DNA from: Planctobacterium marinum
GTDB taxonomy: Bacteria > Pseudomonadota > Gammaproteobacteria > Enterobacterales > Alteromonadaceae
NCBI RefSeq assembly: GCF_020687805.1
Contig: NZ_JAJEWQ010000002.1
Span: 189,300 to 253,299 of the forward strand
Direction of reading: 5' to 3'
DNA length: 64,000 nt
The position numbers were made by a program, and so were the translations under genes. A model generated the notes under the pieces. It saw only the letters and a list, made by a program, of their open reading frames with translations. It ran no database searches and was not told the DNA's origin. Positions 45,501 through 53,937 of this stretch are shown piece by piece (the first letter of the stretch is position 1; every line of letters starts with the position of its first letter).

Positions 45501-46212
45501 GACTGTTGTCTTTAATTAACAGGGTGCGGATGAGTTTGTCCGCCACCGACATATCACTGGCATTGAAGTAGCTTTCAAAGCTCTGATCCTGAGGGTTTAG
45601 CTTAATCAGACCATTGGAGGTGGCAATCCAGATATTGCCTTCATTGTCCTGTGACAGGCTCCAGATGCGATTGTGATTTAATCCCGGCTGTCCGGCCTGG
45701 TGTTGCCAGGCCTGTAATGTCTGGGTTTCAGGAATGATCCTGAATAGTCCACTGTCGAACGTTCCTACCCAGATACTGTCATCACTGGCCTGAAATATGG
45801 ACTGAATACGTTCGCTGGCCAGTGCGTCGCCTATCCAGCTAAAATCCTTCAGCAGCGTACGGTTATGATTGATAACCTTAATACCTTTACCCCAGGTACC
45901 CACCCACAATTCATCCTGCTTATCCAGATAGATATTGCCCGGACTCATCATGGATAGCTCAGGAAGCGCAGGGTGACTAAAGGTCTGGGCCGAATAGCCA
46001 TCTAACAAACCCAGACCTGACGGCGTTCCTACCCAGATAAATCCCAGTTCATCTTGTTGCAGTGAAAATACGGTATTGGAGGGCAGGCCCTGAGCAATCG
46101 TGATCTGCTCAGATTCAGAAAACACTATAGGCTCAGACAGCGCATTGCTGTAGCTCAACTGAGGCCAGCTGAGTATTAGCCAAATAGTGACAGAAAGAAT
46201 GGTTAACTTCAT
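42568..46212 (-). CDS. Large histidine kinase with two-component propeller sensor
   Basis: This 1214-residue inner-membrane sensor has a signal peptide (MKLTILSVTIWLILSWPQLSYS). Many repeats of the two-component regulator propeller follow (for example GFIWVGTPSGLGLL, GNIWIATSNGLIKLN), then a Y_Y_Y domain, a membrane helix near residue 795 (WVQVASVLGLLTLLTIGY), a GAF domain with a Cys-rich stretch, and a kinase core with H-box LNHEMKNSMLGA (His about 1004) and G-boxes near DNAIEHC and NFGMGLYVARL. The type resembles hybrid sensors that read carbohydrate breakdown, but there is no receiver domain. It sits between its likely response regulator and the receptor/oxidase pair. Confidence 0.9.
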   Translation of the reverse strand: MKLTILSVTIWLILSWPQLSYSNALSEPIVFSESEQITIAQGLPSNTVFSLQQDELGFIWVGTPSGLGLLDGYSAQTFSHPALPELSMMSPGNIYLDKQDELWVGTWGKGIKVINHNRTLLKDFSWIGDALASERIQSIFQASDDSIWVGTFDSGLFRIIPETQTLQAWQHQAGQPGLNHNRIWSLSQDNEGNIWIATSNGLIKLNPQDQSFESYFNASDMSVADKLIRTLLIKDNSLWFGTNLGLFKMDLNTKKIEKMMPPGRDIISVNRIVAHNDSGLWIGTFSGIFYYSLQAEAFFSFEDGQYSYLAQKDIRDIWVTPRDVLLLATRYSGIYKLNLRPKPVQQIQNQHYLDQNKLQIWEMARDDEGKVWAGTNDGIIRFDLNSKSTLSLPPVLENTINGLTLSVAISQNKQWLWIGTVNRLFRYDLISGELISFNERLGINQLNHIRLFVDSKDNLWVNSAHQGVLMVAPDGTATHFHTGAPLPYKLPDNNIAQLAEATDGALWLITGNSELLYKRPQDDFFTRLPLRFSAGDENANYIATSLHSHRDNFIYVGTYSGLLKINRNSGVTQRLTISDGLANDEIRAITSDWPGNLWVSTGTGITRISADGTEMRSFGRIDGLSSPSMNLRSILNCTESMMCFGSSNGINYIEENLQWQGDHNENIVISNLWINQEKQDYPATGDNYLNLILQSDERNIKFQFGKIDHRPAATHELYFRLEGFDDKWYASDVSRIANYTNLLPGSYVFEVTDSPTHYQKHSSAKIIVEIIPPFWSRLWVQVASVLGLLTLLTIGYRTRINQIRRNEQKLNKLVEARTRNMALLGDIGMEITRSLNFQEIFYNLQKHLKSILTEHDFMLGLLNEEKNALKFDLVISNFESLSRHAISLSEHPNICVQCFKDNKELVINSAKDRVKALENGLNLSPMLDYQSCACLPLQINGIATGVIFVRSRHENAYGEYERQFLRTIAAYTAVALKNARFYQEQKQTHEKRITWLENITHYLNHEMKNSMLGAQTSLNMLNRKIKDVELHKYVDRAEKSHKEMRSIMKAVSETTSLEASIMQTTSIEFEVSQVVSERLEDYEAIYPQASVVGHITPFVFIRGNDALITQCLDKLVNNAIEHCQADTDIEVRVELLDSNCVISVANIGDPLPEDVDDMFNLFTSSKTDARKGNFGMGLYVARLIAEFHHGQITAGPLVKGFLQGAKFELRIPIE

Positions 46213-46322
46213 CGTGTTATGCACCCATCCAGGATAAAAGATAAGGTTTTTGCCTGATGGCGTTCACCTGAACCTTTGAATTCCTGAACCTATAAATTCA
46301 TGGGTGTTTTTTGGTATATCAT

Positions 46323-47036
46323 TCAGTGGCTTTTTTCGAGCCATTGATATCCCACACCTCTTACCGTACGAATGTTGTCAAAATCAGCATCCACTTTTTT
46401 AAAACTGCTGCGAATAGATTTGACGTGAGCCACAATCGTATTGGGCTCTACCACAATATTGGCGGCTTTCATCAGCGCATTATGAGAACATAGTTGACCG
46501 GCGCCTTTTTGCAACTCATCTAATATCCAGAACTGCGTCAGGCTCAGCTCCAGCAAGGTGCCTTGCCACCATGCCTGATAGGTATTGTGATCCAGTACCA
46601 GTTCTTTGGCTGGCTCGCCTGCTGTGGGCGGCGCTTCAACAGCGGAGGCATTTTGTAATGCCTGAATACGGCGCATTAAGGTTTCGATACGAACAATGAC
46701 GTAATCGACATCGGCATCTTTGGTGATGTAATCATCGGCACCCAGGCGCAATCCGGAAATCTTTTCATAATCCTTATCGTGGGAAGTTAAAAAGATAATC
46801 GGTACTCTGTCATTGAATTTGCGTATCTCCAAACAGAGCTGTAATCCGGCATCCCGCTGATGACCCAGTCCAATATCCAGCAGCAGCAGGTCGGGCATGG
46901 CTGCTTTAAATGCAGCCAGGGCGCTCTCCGCATCGGCGAAGGCGGTTACCTGAAAGCCGGCTTCGGTAAAGCACTCTGCGTAATTTTCTCGGATGGCATC
47001 ATTGTCTTCTACGTAACCTATCGTTTTCAAACACAT
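46323..47036 (-). CDS. OmpR-family response regulator
   Basis: The 237-residue protein has an N-terminal receiver (phospho-Asp in LLLLDIGLG near residue 55, FLTSHD and Lys in YITKDAD) and a C-terminal winged helix ending VRGVGYQWLEKSH. It precedes the propeller kinase in the same direction by 110 bp and is its probable partner. Residues such as RENYAE and GLRLGADDY resemble the response regulator of the so-called proteobacterial dedicated sortase system, but no sortase is present. GGAGAG lies directly before the ATG; a TTG two codons later (47030) has better spacing and would give MKTIGYVEDN, so the start is uncertain. Confidence 0.88.
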   Translation of the reverse strand: MCLKTIGYVEDNDAIRENYAECFTEAGFQVTAFADAESALAAFKAAMPDLLLLDIGLGHQRDAGLQLCLEIRKFNDRVPIIFLTSHDKDYEKISGLRLGADDYITKDADVDYVIVRIETLMRRIQALQNASAVEAPPTAGEPAKELVLDHNTYQAWWQGTLLELSLTQFWILDELQKGAGQLCSHNALMKAANIVVEPNTIVAHVKSIRSSFKKVDADFDNIRTVRGVGYQWLEKSH

Positions 47037-47221
47037 CTCTCCGGTGAAGTTCGGTTAACAGTGGTAAGGGTGTGCACATTCTTCTGGCACAAGGATGTTT
47101 GTATGAATGCTGTTAAACCAACGGCCATAGCCTTTTGCAAGTTTCGTGCTTTATCATCATTATTTCAAACGTGGCATGAGTAAGAATTATGATGAATTAT
47201 GAAGCTGCCAGCTCAATATTT

Positions 47222-48751
47222 TTAGCTGAAGCTAAGTTTAATACCCAAAGCGTCCTGTCTGTTGGCTTCTACTGCAAGGTCGGCTTCAATAAGGGGTTTA
47301 TTGGCTAACCAGTCGTCGGAAAATTGCAGGTGCAGGCCTTCTTTACTGACACTGGCCGTAATGTCTGGCAGCAGATTGTCCTGGCGCTTGATATTGAGCA
47401 ATGCGCCAATGCGCAACAGGCTGATCAGGTGGTATACCTGCTGTTGTTCAAACTGCTCTAACTTCGGAATATTGTCGACACTGAACTTTTTGCGATGACA
47501 GGCCACCAGGGTCGACAGCAATATTTGCTGCTCCTGGTTAAAACCGGGTAAATCCGCGTGCGTTAATATATAGGCAGAATGTTGTTGCACCCGTCTGGAA
47601 TTAATTTGCAGACCCACTTCATGTAACAGCGCAGACCATCCGAGAATATTTTGTAATTCTGAATCCCCCAGGGACCAGTCTTCTTTAACTTGCTGATACA
47701 AATGGGACGTGGTTTGCAATACCCGCCGGGCCTGCTGGGTATCAACATCATAGCGGGTGGCGATGCTTTCTGCGGTGCGCTGACGGATATCGTGATGCAG
47801 TAAGCGATCTTCCATTTCATAAAGCACGCCTTCCCGCAGTGCGGCACTGGAATATTCCATTTCGTTAATATCCAGGCTCTCAAATACGGCTTTAAGTACG
47901 GCCAGACCGGCAGCAAATACCGGTAACCTGTCTTCGGTGATGGCGCTTAAACCCAGTTTGCTCACTTTGCCGGCATTACAGCAATGCTTGATCAGATCTT
48001 TTAAGTTGTCATGAGTGATTTTTCCGGCTTCGGATTTTCCTTCCAGCTCGGCACACACATTTGCCAGTGTTTTAATGGTACCTGAGGTGCCAATGCAAAC
48101 ATCCCAACCCATGGCGCGATATTTGTCACTGATCAGTTCCAGTTCCTGGTGGGCGGCGGTAATGGCTTTTTGAAAGGCCTTCTCTTTTAACTCACCGTCG
48201 CAAAAGTAACGCTGAGTAAAATTGACACAACCCATGCTCAAGCTGCGCAGTAATAACGGATCAAAGCCTTCGCCCACGATAAACTCTGTCGAACCACCAC
48301 CAATGTCTACCACCAGCCGATTGCCTGCCGATGAACTGGTATGGGCGACCCCCTGATAAATTAATCGGGCTTCTTCTACCCCGGAAATGACCTCAATCGG
48401 GTAGGGTAAAACCTTGCGCGCGGCGCTGATGAATTCACCGCTGTTAATCGCTTTGCGCAGGGTGTAGGTGGCCACAATACGCACCTTTTCAGGTTTAAAC
48501 CCCAGCATACTCTCTTTGCATTCTTCTAATGCCGCGATGCCTCTGGCAATGGCTTCTTTGCTGAGCATGCAGTCATCGTCCAGACCGTCTGCCATGCGCA
48601 CTTTTTGTTTCACTCTGTGCAGGATCTGGACACTGCCAGCCATAATACGGGCAACCACCAGATGAAAACTGTTGGAACCTATATCTAATGCAGCCACCGG
48701 CGTGACTTCGCGGCTGTCTACGGCATCAAGGGCATCTTCAAGATCTGTCAT
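47222..48751 (-). CDS. ppx: Exopolyphosphatase Ppx/GppA
   Basis: This enzyme removes terminal phosphate from polyphosphate (or pppGpp). The 509-residue protein has the ASKHA-type phosphate-binding N-terminus (PVAALDIGSNSFHLVVARI), a second loop VVDIGGGSTEFIVG (about residue 145), MGCVNFTQRYF and the C-terminal HD-type domain. ATG 48751 is chosen over a TTG four codons upstream. It lies 55 bp downstream of ppk, as in E. coli, so the operon is ppk-ppx. Confidence 0.94.
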   Translation of the reverse strand: MTDLEDALDAVDSREVTPVAALDIGSNSFHLVVARIMAGSVQILHRVKQKVRMADGLDDDCMLSKEAIARGIAALEECKESMLGFKPEKVRIVATYTLRKAINSGEFISAARKVLPYPIEVISGVEEARLIYQGVAHTSSSAGNRLVVDIGGGSTEFIVGEGFDPLLLRSLSMGCVNFTQRYFCDGELKEKAFQKAITAAHQELELISDKYRAMGWDVCIGTSGTIKTLANVCAELEGKSEAGKITHDNLKDLIKHCCNAGKVSKLGLSAITEDRLPVFAAGLAVLKAVFESLDINEMEYSSAALREGVLYEMEDRLLHHDIRQRTAESIATRYDVDTQQARRVLQTTSHLYQQVKEDWSLGDSELQNILGWSALLHEVGLQINSRRVQQHSAYILTHADLPGFNQEQQILLSTLVACHRKKFSVDNIPKLEQFEQQQVYHLISLLRIGALLNIKRQDNLLPDITASVSKEGLHLQFSDDWLANKPLIEADLAVEANRQDALGIKLSFS

Positions 48752-48806
48752 AGTGTATTCCAAAGGTTATTTCTGTGGAGATCGCTACCCGGAACGCCAC
48801 ATCGCC

Positions 48807-50927
48807 TTAGCTAATGTCCTGGGGTTTTTCCGGTATTTCGTCATCTGAGGTGTCGACAATATCTTCAAGACTGGTGAGGTATTTATAGGTTTCCACCTGT
48901 GAGCGAATTTTCTTTCTGTTTCCGCGGGCAACATAGGTGTTTTTCTGCTCTGCGTCAATCACCCTGGCTTTGGTGGTGTCTTTAAACTGAATATCCATGA
49001 TATCAATAATGCGCTTTTTAAGACGGACATCATAGATAGGGCAACCCACTTCAATGCGGTTGTCCATATTGCGGGCCATCCAGTCAGCTGAGGAAATATA
49101 TACTTTGGGCTCGCCGCCGTTTTCAAATATCACCACGCGCGGGTGCTCTAAAAATCGGTCAACGATAGAGATAATGGAAATGTTCTCACTGATGCCTTTA
49201 ATCCCCGGAATTAACGAGCACATGCCGCGCACAATGCCGCGTATTTTCACCCCTGCCTGACTGGCACGATAGAGATCATCAATCAACTCGGCATCCACCA
49301 GGTTATTGACTTTCAGGTCGATACGGGCCTTTTTGCCTTGAGTGGCATTGGCAATTTCAGAGCGGATCAACTTTTGCAAATTAGTGCGGTTGTTAATGGG
49401 GGACACCTGCAGGTGATTGAACTTGAATGAGCGATAAGGATACTGAATCAAATCAAATACGCTGACCGCTTCTGTAGCGATTTCCTGATTGCGGGTGAAC
49501 AAGCTGAAGTCGGTATAAATTTTGGCGGTTTTTTCGTTGAAGTTTCCCGTGCCTATATGGGCATAATGTACCAGTTCGCCTTTTTCTTCCCGGGTGACTA
49601 CACACAGTTTGGAGTGTATTTTCAAGGTGGGTATTCCCAACAGTACCCGAATACCGGCATCGGTCATGCGCTTGGACCATTCAATGTTGGCCTCTTCATC
49701 AAATCGCGCTTTTAGCTCCATGACCACAGTGACATTCTTGCCATTATCTACGGCATCAATCAGGGAGCTGATGATCCGGGATTTGCTGGCCAGCCGGTAC
49801 AGGTTCATGCGAATGTGTTTTACATTCGGGTCAAAGGCGGCCTGGCGGACAAATTCGGTCAGATGCAAAAACCGATGATAGGGATAGTACAACAGGGTAT
49901 CGTTCGCGGAAATGGCCTCAAACACCGTATCATATTTGGAAAAATCCTGGGTGTGAATTGCCGGAAGCTCAGGGTTTTCAAGGTATTCGCGACCGACATT
50001 AGGAAAGCCGATAAAGTCTCTGAAATTGCGGTAAGAGCCGCTGGCAATCACGCTGTCCAGCGATGACATACCGAGTTTTTTCTTGATAAATTCCAGCATG
50101 TCTTCCGGCATGTTTTCGTCATAGGTAAAGCGCACCGGTTCAGCAATCAGGCGTTGTTTCATGCCTTCTGACATTTTTTCCATGTAACTCTCGTCAATTT
50201 CATCATTGATCTCGTACTCTGAGTCACGGGTCATTTTAAAAGAGAACGCCTGCAGCGAGTCAAACTCCACAAAGCCTTTAAAAATGCGTTCCAGGTTCAG
50301 TCTGATAATGTCATCCAGCAGAATGATGTGTTTTTTCTTTTTGGATTTTTCCGGTGGGATAAGCACAAATCGGGACAGATCTTGGGCGGGAACTTCAATG
50401 ATGGCGTAGCGGTTGGCCTTGTCGTGACGCTGAATTTGCACCACCAGATAATTGCCGGAGTCATTGAGTCGTTCTACAAGGTTAACTTTGCGATGTACCA
50501 GAATCGGGGCGATATGGCGCAAAACCTTGTTCTTGAAATAACCTTCCAGCCAGCCTTTTTGAAATTCAGTCACTTCTGTGGCATCAATCACCAGGATGTT
50601 ATAGCGCATCAGGGTTTTTTCTACATCTTTAAAGACTTTGTCAAAGTCTTTGGTCAGCCCCAGAATTTTTTTGTGGATTTTTTCCAGTAACTCTTTGGTT
50701 TCTTTCTCTTTTTGTTCGTCTTTATTATTGCTGAAAATCGTTAATTGGCGCCTGACTTCGGCCACCCGAACCCGGAAAAATTCGTCCATGTTATTGGAGT
50801 AGATACCCAGAAAGCGAATGCGCTCTACCACCGGATTGGTTTTATCGGCGGCTTCTTGCAATACGCGTTCGTTAAAGGATAACCAACTTAGTTCTTTCGG
50901 ATAATACAGGCTTAGTTCTTGGGACAT
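48807..50927 (-). CDS. ppk: Polyphosphate kinase Ppk1
   Basis: The kinase makes polyphosphate from ATP reversibly. The 706-residue protein has the N-terminal domain (ELSWLSFNERVLQEAADKT, IYSNNMDEFFRVRVAE), the ATP-binding middle region, the conserved phosphoenzyme-site motif YAHIGTGNFNEKTAKIYTD (about residues 457-475) and the second HKD-like segment near VYISSADWMARNMDNRIE. It is the first gene of the ppk-ppx operon and is preceded by a Pho-box-like site. Confidence 0.97.
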   Translation of the reverse strand: MSQELSLYYPKELSWLSFNERVLQEAADKTNPVVERIRFLGIYSNNMDEFFRVRVAEVRRQLTIFSNNKDEQKEKETKELLEKIHKKILGLTKDFDKVFKDVEKTLMRYNILVIDATEVTEFQKGWLEGYFKNKVLRHIAPILVHRKVNLVERLNDSGNYLVVQIQRHDKANRYAIIEVPAQDLSRFVLIPPEKSKKKKHIILLDDIIRLNLERIFKGFVEFDSLQAFSFKMTRDSEYEINDEIDESYMEKMSEGMKQRLIAEPVRFTYDENMPEDMLEFIKKKLGMSSLDSVIASGSYRNFRDFIGFPNVGREYLENPELPAIHTQDFSKYDTVFEAISANDTLLYYPYHRFLHLTEFVRQAAFDPNVKHIRMNLYRLASKSRIISSLIDAVDNGKNVTVVMELKARFDEEANIEWSKRMTDAGIRVLLGIPTLKIHSKLCVVTREEKGELVHYAHIGTGNFNEKTAKIYTDFSLFTRNQEIATEAVSVFDLIQYPYRSFKFNHLQVSPINNRTNLQKLIRSEIANATQGKKARIDLKVNNLVDAELIDDLYRASQAGVKIRGIVRGMCSLIPGIKGISENISIISIVDRFLEHPRVVIFENGGEPKVYISSADWMARNMDNRIEVGCPIYDVRLKKRIIDIMDIQFKDTTKARVIDAEQKNTYVARGNRKKIRSQVETYKYLTSLEDIVDTSDDEIPEKPQDIS

Positions 50928-50981
50928 GTGCTTTTCAGTTACAACCGGAATAAAATGAGTGACTTATGATCTTGCAGTATG

Positions 50982-51007
50982 GTGACGATTTTATTACAAA
51001 TCGTCAC
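50982..51007 (-). promoter_or_regulatory. Predicted PhoB box inside a perfect inverted repeat before ppk
   Basis: On the minus strand TTGTAAT, AAAA and TCGTCAC (50982-50999) are in 11-bp phase and resemble a PhoB box. The same bases belong to a perfect 10-bp inverted repeat (50982-50991 with 50998-51007, six-base spacer). The -10 is not clear. There is no T-run, so the repeat is unlikely to be a terminator for the upstream gcvR-like gene. Confidence 0.6.
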
Positions 51008-51050
51008 ACTTCGTTGCCTTTGGACGTTAAATCACCGAAGCTGCCGACGG

Positions 51051-51551
51051 TTACAGTTTAATTTCTACCATCAGATCATCCGATAAGCCTTCCAGCGCGG
51101 TTCTCAGATCTTCCGTCTGAACTTCGACGGGCAATGTTACCTCTGCGGTGGCTTTAAACATCAGGCTTCCCCAGTTTGGCGCACTGACACATTCTGATTC
51201 AAACTGGACTATGTTCAGGTTAAACCGGTTTAGTACGTTGGTGAGTTCCTGAACAATGCCCTGACGGTCATTGGCCTCGATTTCTATGGTGGCATTTTTA
51301 AGATCGGTTTTTTGAGCACTGATACCCTGACTCAGGGTGATTTTCAGATCAGGATGATTTTGCAGCTTTTCCAACAGTGCCGCTTCGTTCTCTTCCGGGA
51401 TTTGGATTTCGGCAAATCCGGCGAAATGACCGGCCATATGGGCAAAACTACTGGCTTGCCAGTTGCCTTTTGCCGCTGCGATGGCTTTGGCAATGGAATC
51501 AATTAATCCAGGTTTGTCGTTACCTACCAGCGTGATAACAATAGACTTCAT
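51051..51551 (-). CDS. ACT-domain protein, glycine cleavage repressor GcvR family
   Basis: The 166-residue soluble protein contains two ACT-type domains, the first starting MKSIVITLVGNDKPGLIDS, the second with EANDRQGIVQELTNVLNRF near residue 95. GcvR binds glycine and controls GcvA in E. coli; members without gcv context can have other regulatory roles. ATG 51551 is chosen; the frame runs 15 codons further upstream to a non-ATG codon with no family resemblance. It is divergent from pstC across 163 bp. Confidence 0.85.
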   Translation of the reverse strand: MKSIVITLVGNDKPGLIDSIAKAIAAAKGNWQASSFAHMAGHFAGFAEIQIPEENEAALLEKLQNHPDLKITLSQGISAQKTDLKNATIEIEANDRQGIVQELTNVLNRFNLNIVQFESECVSAPNWGSLMFKATAEVTLPVEVQTEDLRTALEGLSDDLMVEIKL

Positions 51552-51635
51552 ATTTTTCTCACTGTTTCCTTTCGTCTTACTGTAACTATACGACACAAGT
51601 GACGTTCAGCAAGCCCATTTATTGAGGTAATTTGA

Positions 51636-51668
51636 TCTCGAATAAATTGTCATTATTTTTTTTATAAA
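51636..51668 (+). promoter_or_regulatory. Possible PhoB half-box and -10 before pstC
   Basis: TTGTCAT (51647-51653) is a good PhoB half-site and TATAAA (51663-51668) follows after 9 nt, the spacing seen at the other Pho-type promoters of this window. The partner half-site at 51636-51642 (TCTCGAA) is poor, so the box is only partly supported by sequence; the downstream pst genes support it by function. Confidence 0.5.
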
Positions 51669-51714
51669 GTGTGTTACCTTCTCAAGGTTTAACAGGCACA
51701 TCCTAAATAGGAAA

Positions 51715-53937
51715 ATGCGTCTGACTGGTCCCCGGGGCAGAATGCCCGGACCTGCCATTTTCACCACAAAGCGATTAAGTACCAGAACCTTGGCCAAAGA
51801 TCACTTAACACGACTGCAAAAACAACAAGTCAAAATAGACCGGCGTGTAACTGCGACCATAACGCTGGGCGGTTGGTTGGTGTTGGTGACGTTGTTGCTC
51901 CTTATCTGGCATTTATTCTCTGTGACACGCCCGTTGCTCAGCAGTCCACAACTGACTCTTCAATACCAAATGCCTTTGCAGCAGGAAGCGCGCCTGATAA
52001 GCGCGAGAACGGCATTTGATGCCGATTATTTTTATCTCAGCAGCGCCAATAATTGCCATTACAAATTGCTGAAGCGCCATTTTGACAATACGCTGGAAAG
52101 TTGGCCACTTCGCGGTGGACGAAGCTGGGCCACAGGACAATCAGAGACATCCTGTTATCGCAGTCAGTGGCATGCGTTTCACGGCAGTAACTTTTTATTC
52201 GAGATCAATCACAATAATTTGTTGCGGGCCTGGCAGGTGGACACCGCAGCCATAAGTGAAAAAGAGTTAGTGTTTAGCGTGCGTCTTCCCGCGAGTATTC
52301 AACCTGAAACCAAACAGCCATGGCAGGCCCACCTGACTGAAAATGAGGCGTCATTGCTGCTTAAAGATGTACTGGGATATTGGCACTTTCTGCGCTTCGA
52401 CCGGATAACAAGAGAGCCGCTGGCGCACATCCGCAATATGCTATTACCGGGTACAGCACCGTTCAGAATCGATAATCACAATTTAAACCTGTTGTACGCA
52501 GGGCAACATTTAATACTGTTGCAACCGTCTGACAGCGAGTCACAAATTCAGTATTTCAGAAGCGCAGAGTTGGAAGACGTCATTGCTGCGGTAAGTTTGT
52601 CAACGGATCGTTCGGTGTTATTGCTGGATGAGCAACTGCGCGCTGAAAAATGGTCGGTTCTAAACGATAACGGCGTCATGCGATTGGAAATGTTGTACAG
52701 CATTCAGTTGCCGGGTAAGCAGTTTAAAAAGCTGGCTCATGTCTCCGGCGATCTGGTGTTGGCCATCGTGGATGACCGGCAGTTTTTTATTAATGCCACA
52801 ACGGGTGAAATAACCGCCGAGACATCCGAATTACCCGAATTTGACTCACTGTTCGTGCAGGGGACAGATTTGTGGGGCCAGTCAGGCGAGGTATTGCAGC
52901 ATTGGCGGGTGAAGAATCCTGACTCGGTGATTTCCCTGAGTAGCCTTTGGGCTGAAATATGGTACGACGGTTATCCGGAACCTGATTATGTTTGGCAAAC
53001 AACATCGGCCAGTGACCAGTCGCAAGCCAAATACAGTTTGGTGCCATTGCTAATGGGGAGCATTAAGGCGGCATTTTTGGCCATTATTGTTGCCATTCCG
53101 CTGGCCATCGGCAGTGCTATTTATACGGCTTATTATGCCGGACCCAAACTGCGCCGGTTTCTCAAGCCTTACATCGAAGTGCTGGAGGCCGTGCCCTCAG
53201 TCGTAATTGGTTTTTTAGCGGCTATCTGGCTGTTGCCATTGTCCGAAAGTTATTTGATCGCGGTTTTGTTGTTTTTAGTTTTAAGCCCCCTGTTTCTGTT
53301 GTTGTTTGTATGGCTGAACGAAGCCAACCGGCACCGCAATATTCGCGCCTGGGAACTGGGCTTTTTTAGCGTTTTGATACTGGTGTTTTTGGCCCTGTTT
53401 AACGCATTTTTAATGGATGTTCCCCAATGGATGCAGTCGCTTTGGAAAAACGAAACCGGTGGCTTATTGAGCACTGATTTAAAAGGTACCTTTGTTCTGG
53501 CAATCGCAATGGGGATTGCGATTGTTCCAACGGTATTTACCATCGCTGAGGATGCTATTTACCAGGTACCCCCCAGTCTCTCTAAGGCGTCCTTTGCTAT
53601 GGGGGCTTCACGCTCACAAACGCTGGTCAGAATTGTACTTAAGGTGGCACTGCCGGGTATCTTGTCGGCAATCATGTTGGGGTTTGCCCGGGCCATCGGG
53701 GAAACCATGATAGTGCTGATGGTGAGTGGTAATACACCGGTTGCTGACTGGAATTTGCTGGAAAGTATGCGCACCATGACTGCCAATCTGGCTATCGAGC
53801 TGCCTGAAGCACAACCCGGCACTGTACACTATCAGGTATTGTTTTTAGTTGCCTCGCTGTTGTTTTTGTTCACCTTTGTATTCAATACCTGCGCCGAATT
53901 TTTACGCATTAAGCTGAGGCATCGTTACCAATTATGA
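51715..53937 (+). CDS. pstC: Phosphate ABC transporter permease PstC (large form)
   Basis: The 740-residue inner-membrane protein is much longer than E. coli PstC (about 320). After one membrane helix (about residues 47-69) comes a periplasmic insert of roughly 350 residues, then the usual permease core with several helices and the cytoplasmic EAA-type loop (PPSLSKASFAMGASRSQTL). Large PstC forms with an extracytoplasmic domain are known in Vibrio and Alteromonadales; the insert's role is unknown. A TAGGAAA lies just before the ATG. It overlaps pstA by four bases. Confidence 0.92.
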   Translation: MRLTGPRGRMPGPAIFTTKRLSTRTLAKDHLTRLQKQQVKIDRRVTATITLGGWLVLVTLLLLIWHLFSVTRPLLSSPQLTLQYQMPLQQEARLISARTAFDADYFYLSSANNCHYKLLKRHFDNTLESWPLRGGRSWATGQSETSCYRSQWHAFHGSNFLFEINHNNLLRAWQVDTAAISEKELVFSVRLPASIQPETKQPWQAHLTENEASLLLKDVLGYWHFLRFDRITREPLAHIRNMLLPGTAPFRIDNHNLNLLYAGQHLILLQPSDSESQIQYFRSAELEDVIAAVSLSTDRSVLLLDEQLRAEKWSVLNDNGVMRLEMLYSIQLPGKQFKKLAHVSGDLVLAIVDDRQFFINATTGEITAETSELPEFDSLFVQGTDLWGQSGEVLQHWRVKNPDSVISLSSLWAEIWYDGYPEPDYVWQTTSASDQSQAKYSLVPLLMGSIKAAFLAIIVAIPLAIGSAIYTAYYAGPKLRRFLKPYIEVLEAVPSVVIGFLAAIWLLPLSESYLIAVLLFLVLSPLFLLLFVWLNEANRHRNIRAWELGFFSVLILVFLALFNAFLMDVPQWMQSLWKNETGGLLSTDLKGTFVLAIAMGIAIVPTVFTIAEDAIYQVPPSLSKASFAMGASRSQTLVRIVLKVALPGILSAIMLGFARAIGETMIVLMVSGNTPVADWNLLESMRTMTANLAIELPEAQPGTVHYQVLFLVASLLFLFTFVFNTCAEFLRIKLRHRYQL

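Noticed and set aside
46323-47036. Sortase-dependent surface system
   Set aside because: No sortase or LPXTG-type substrate was seen in the window.
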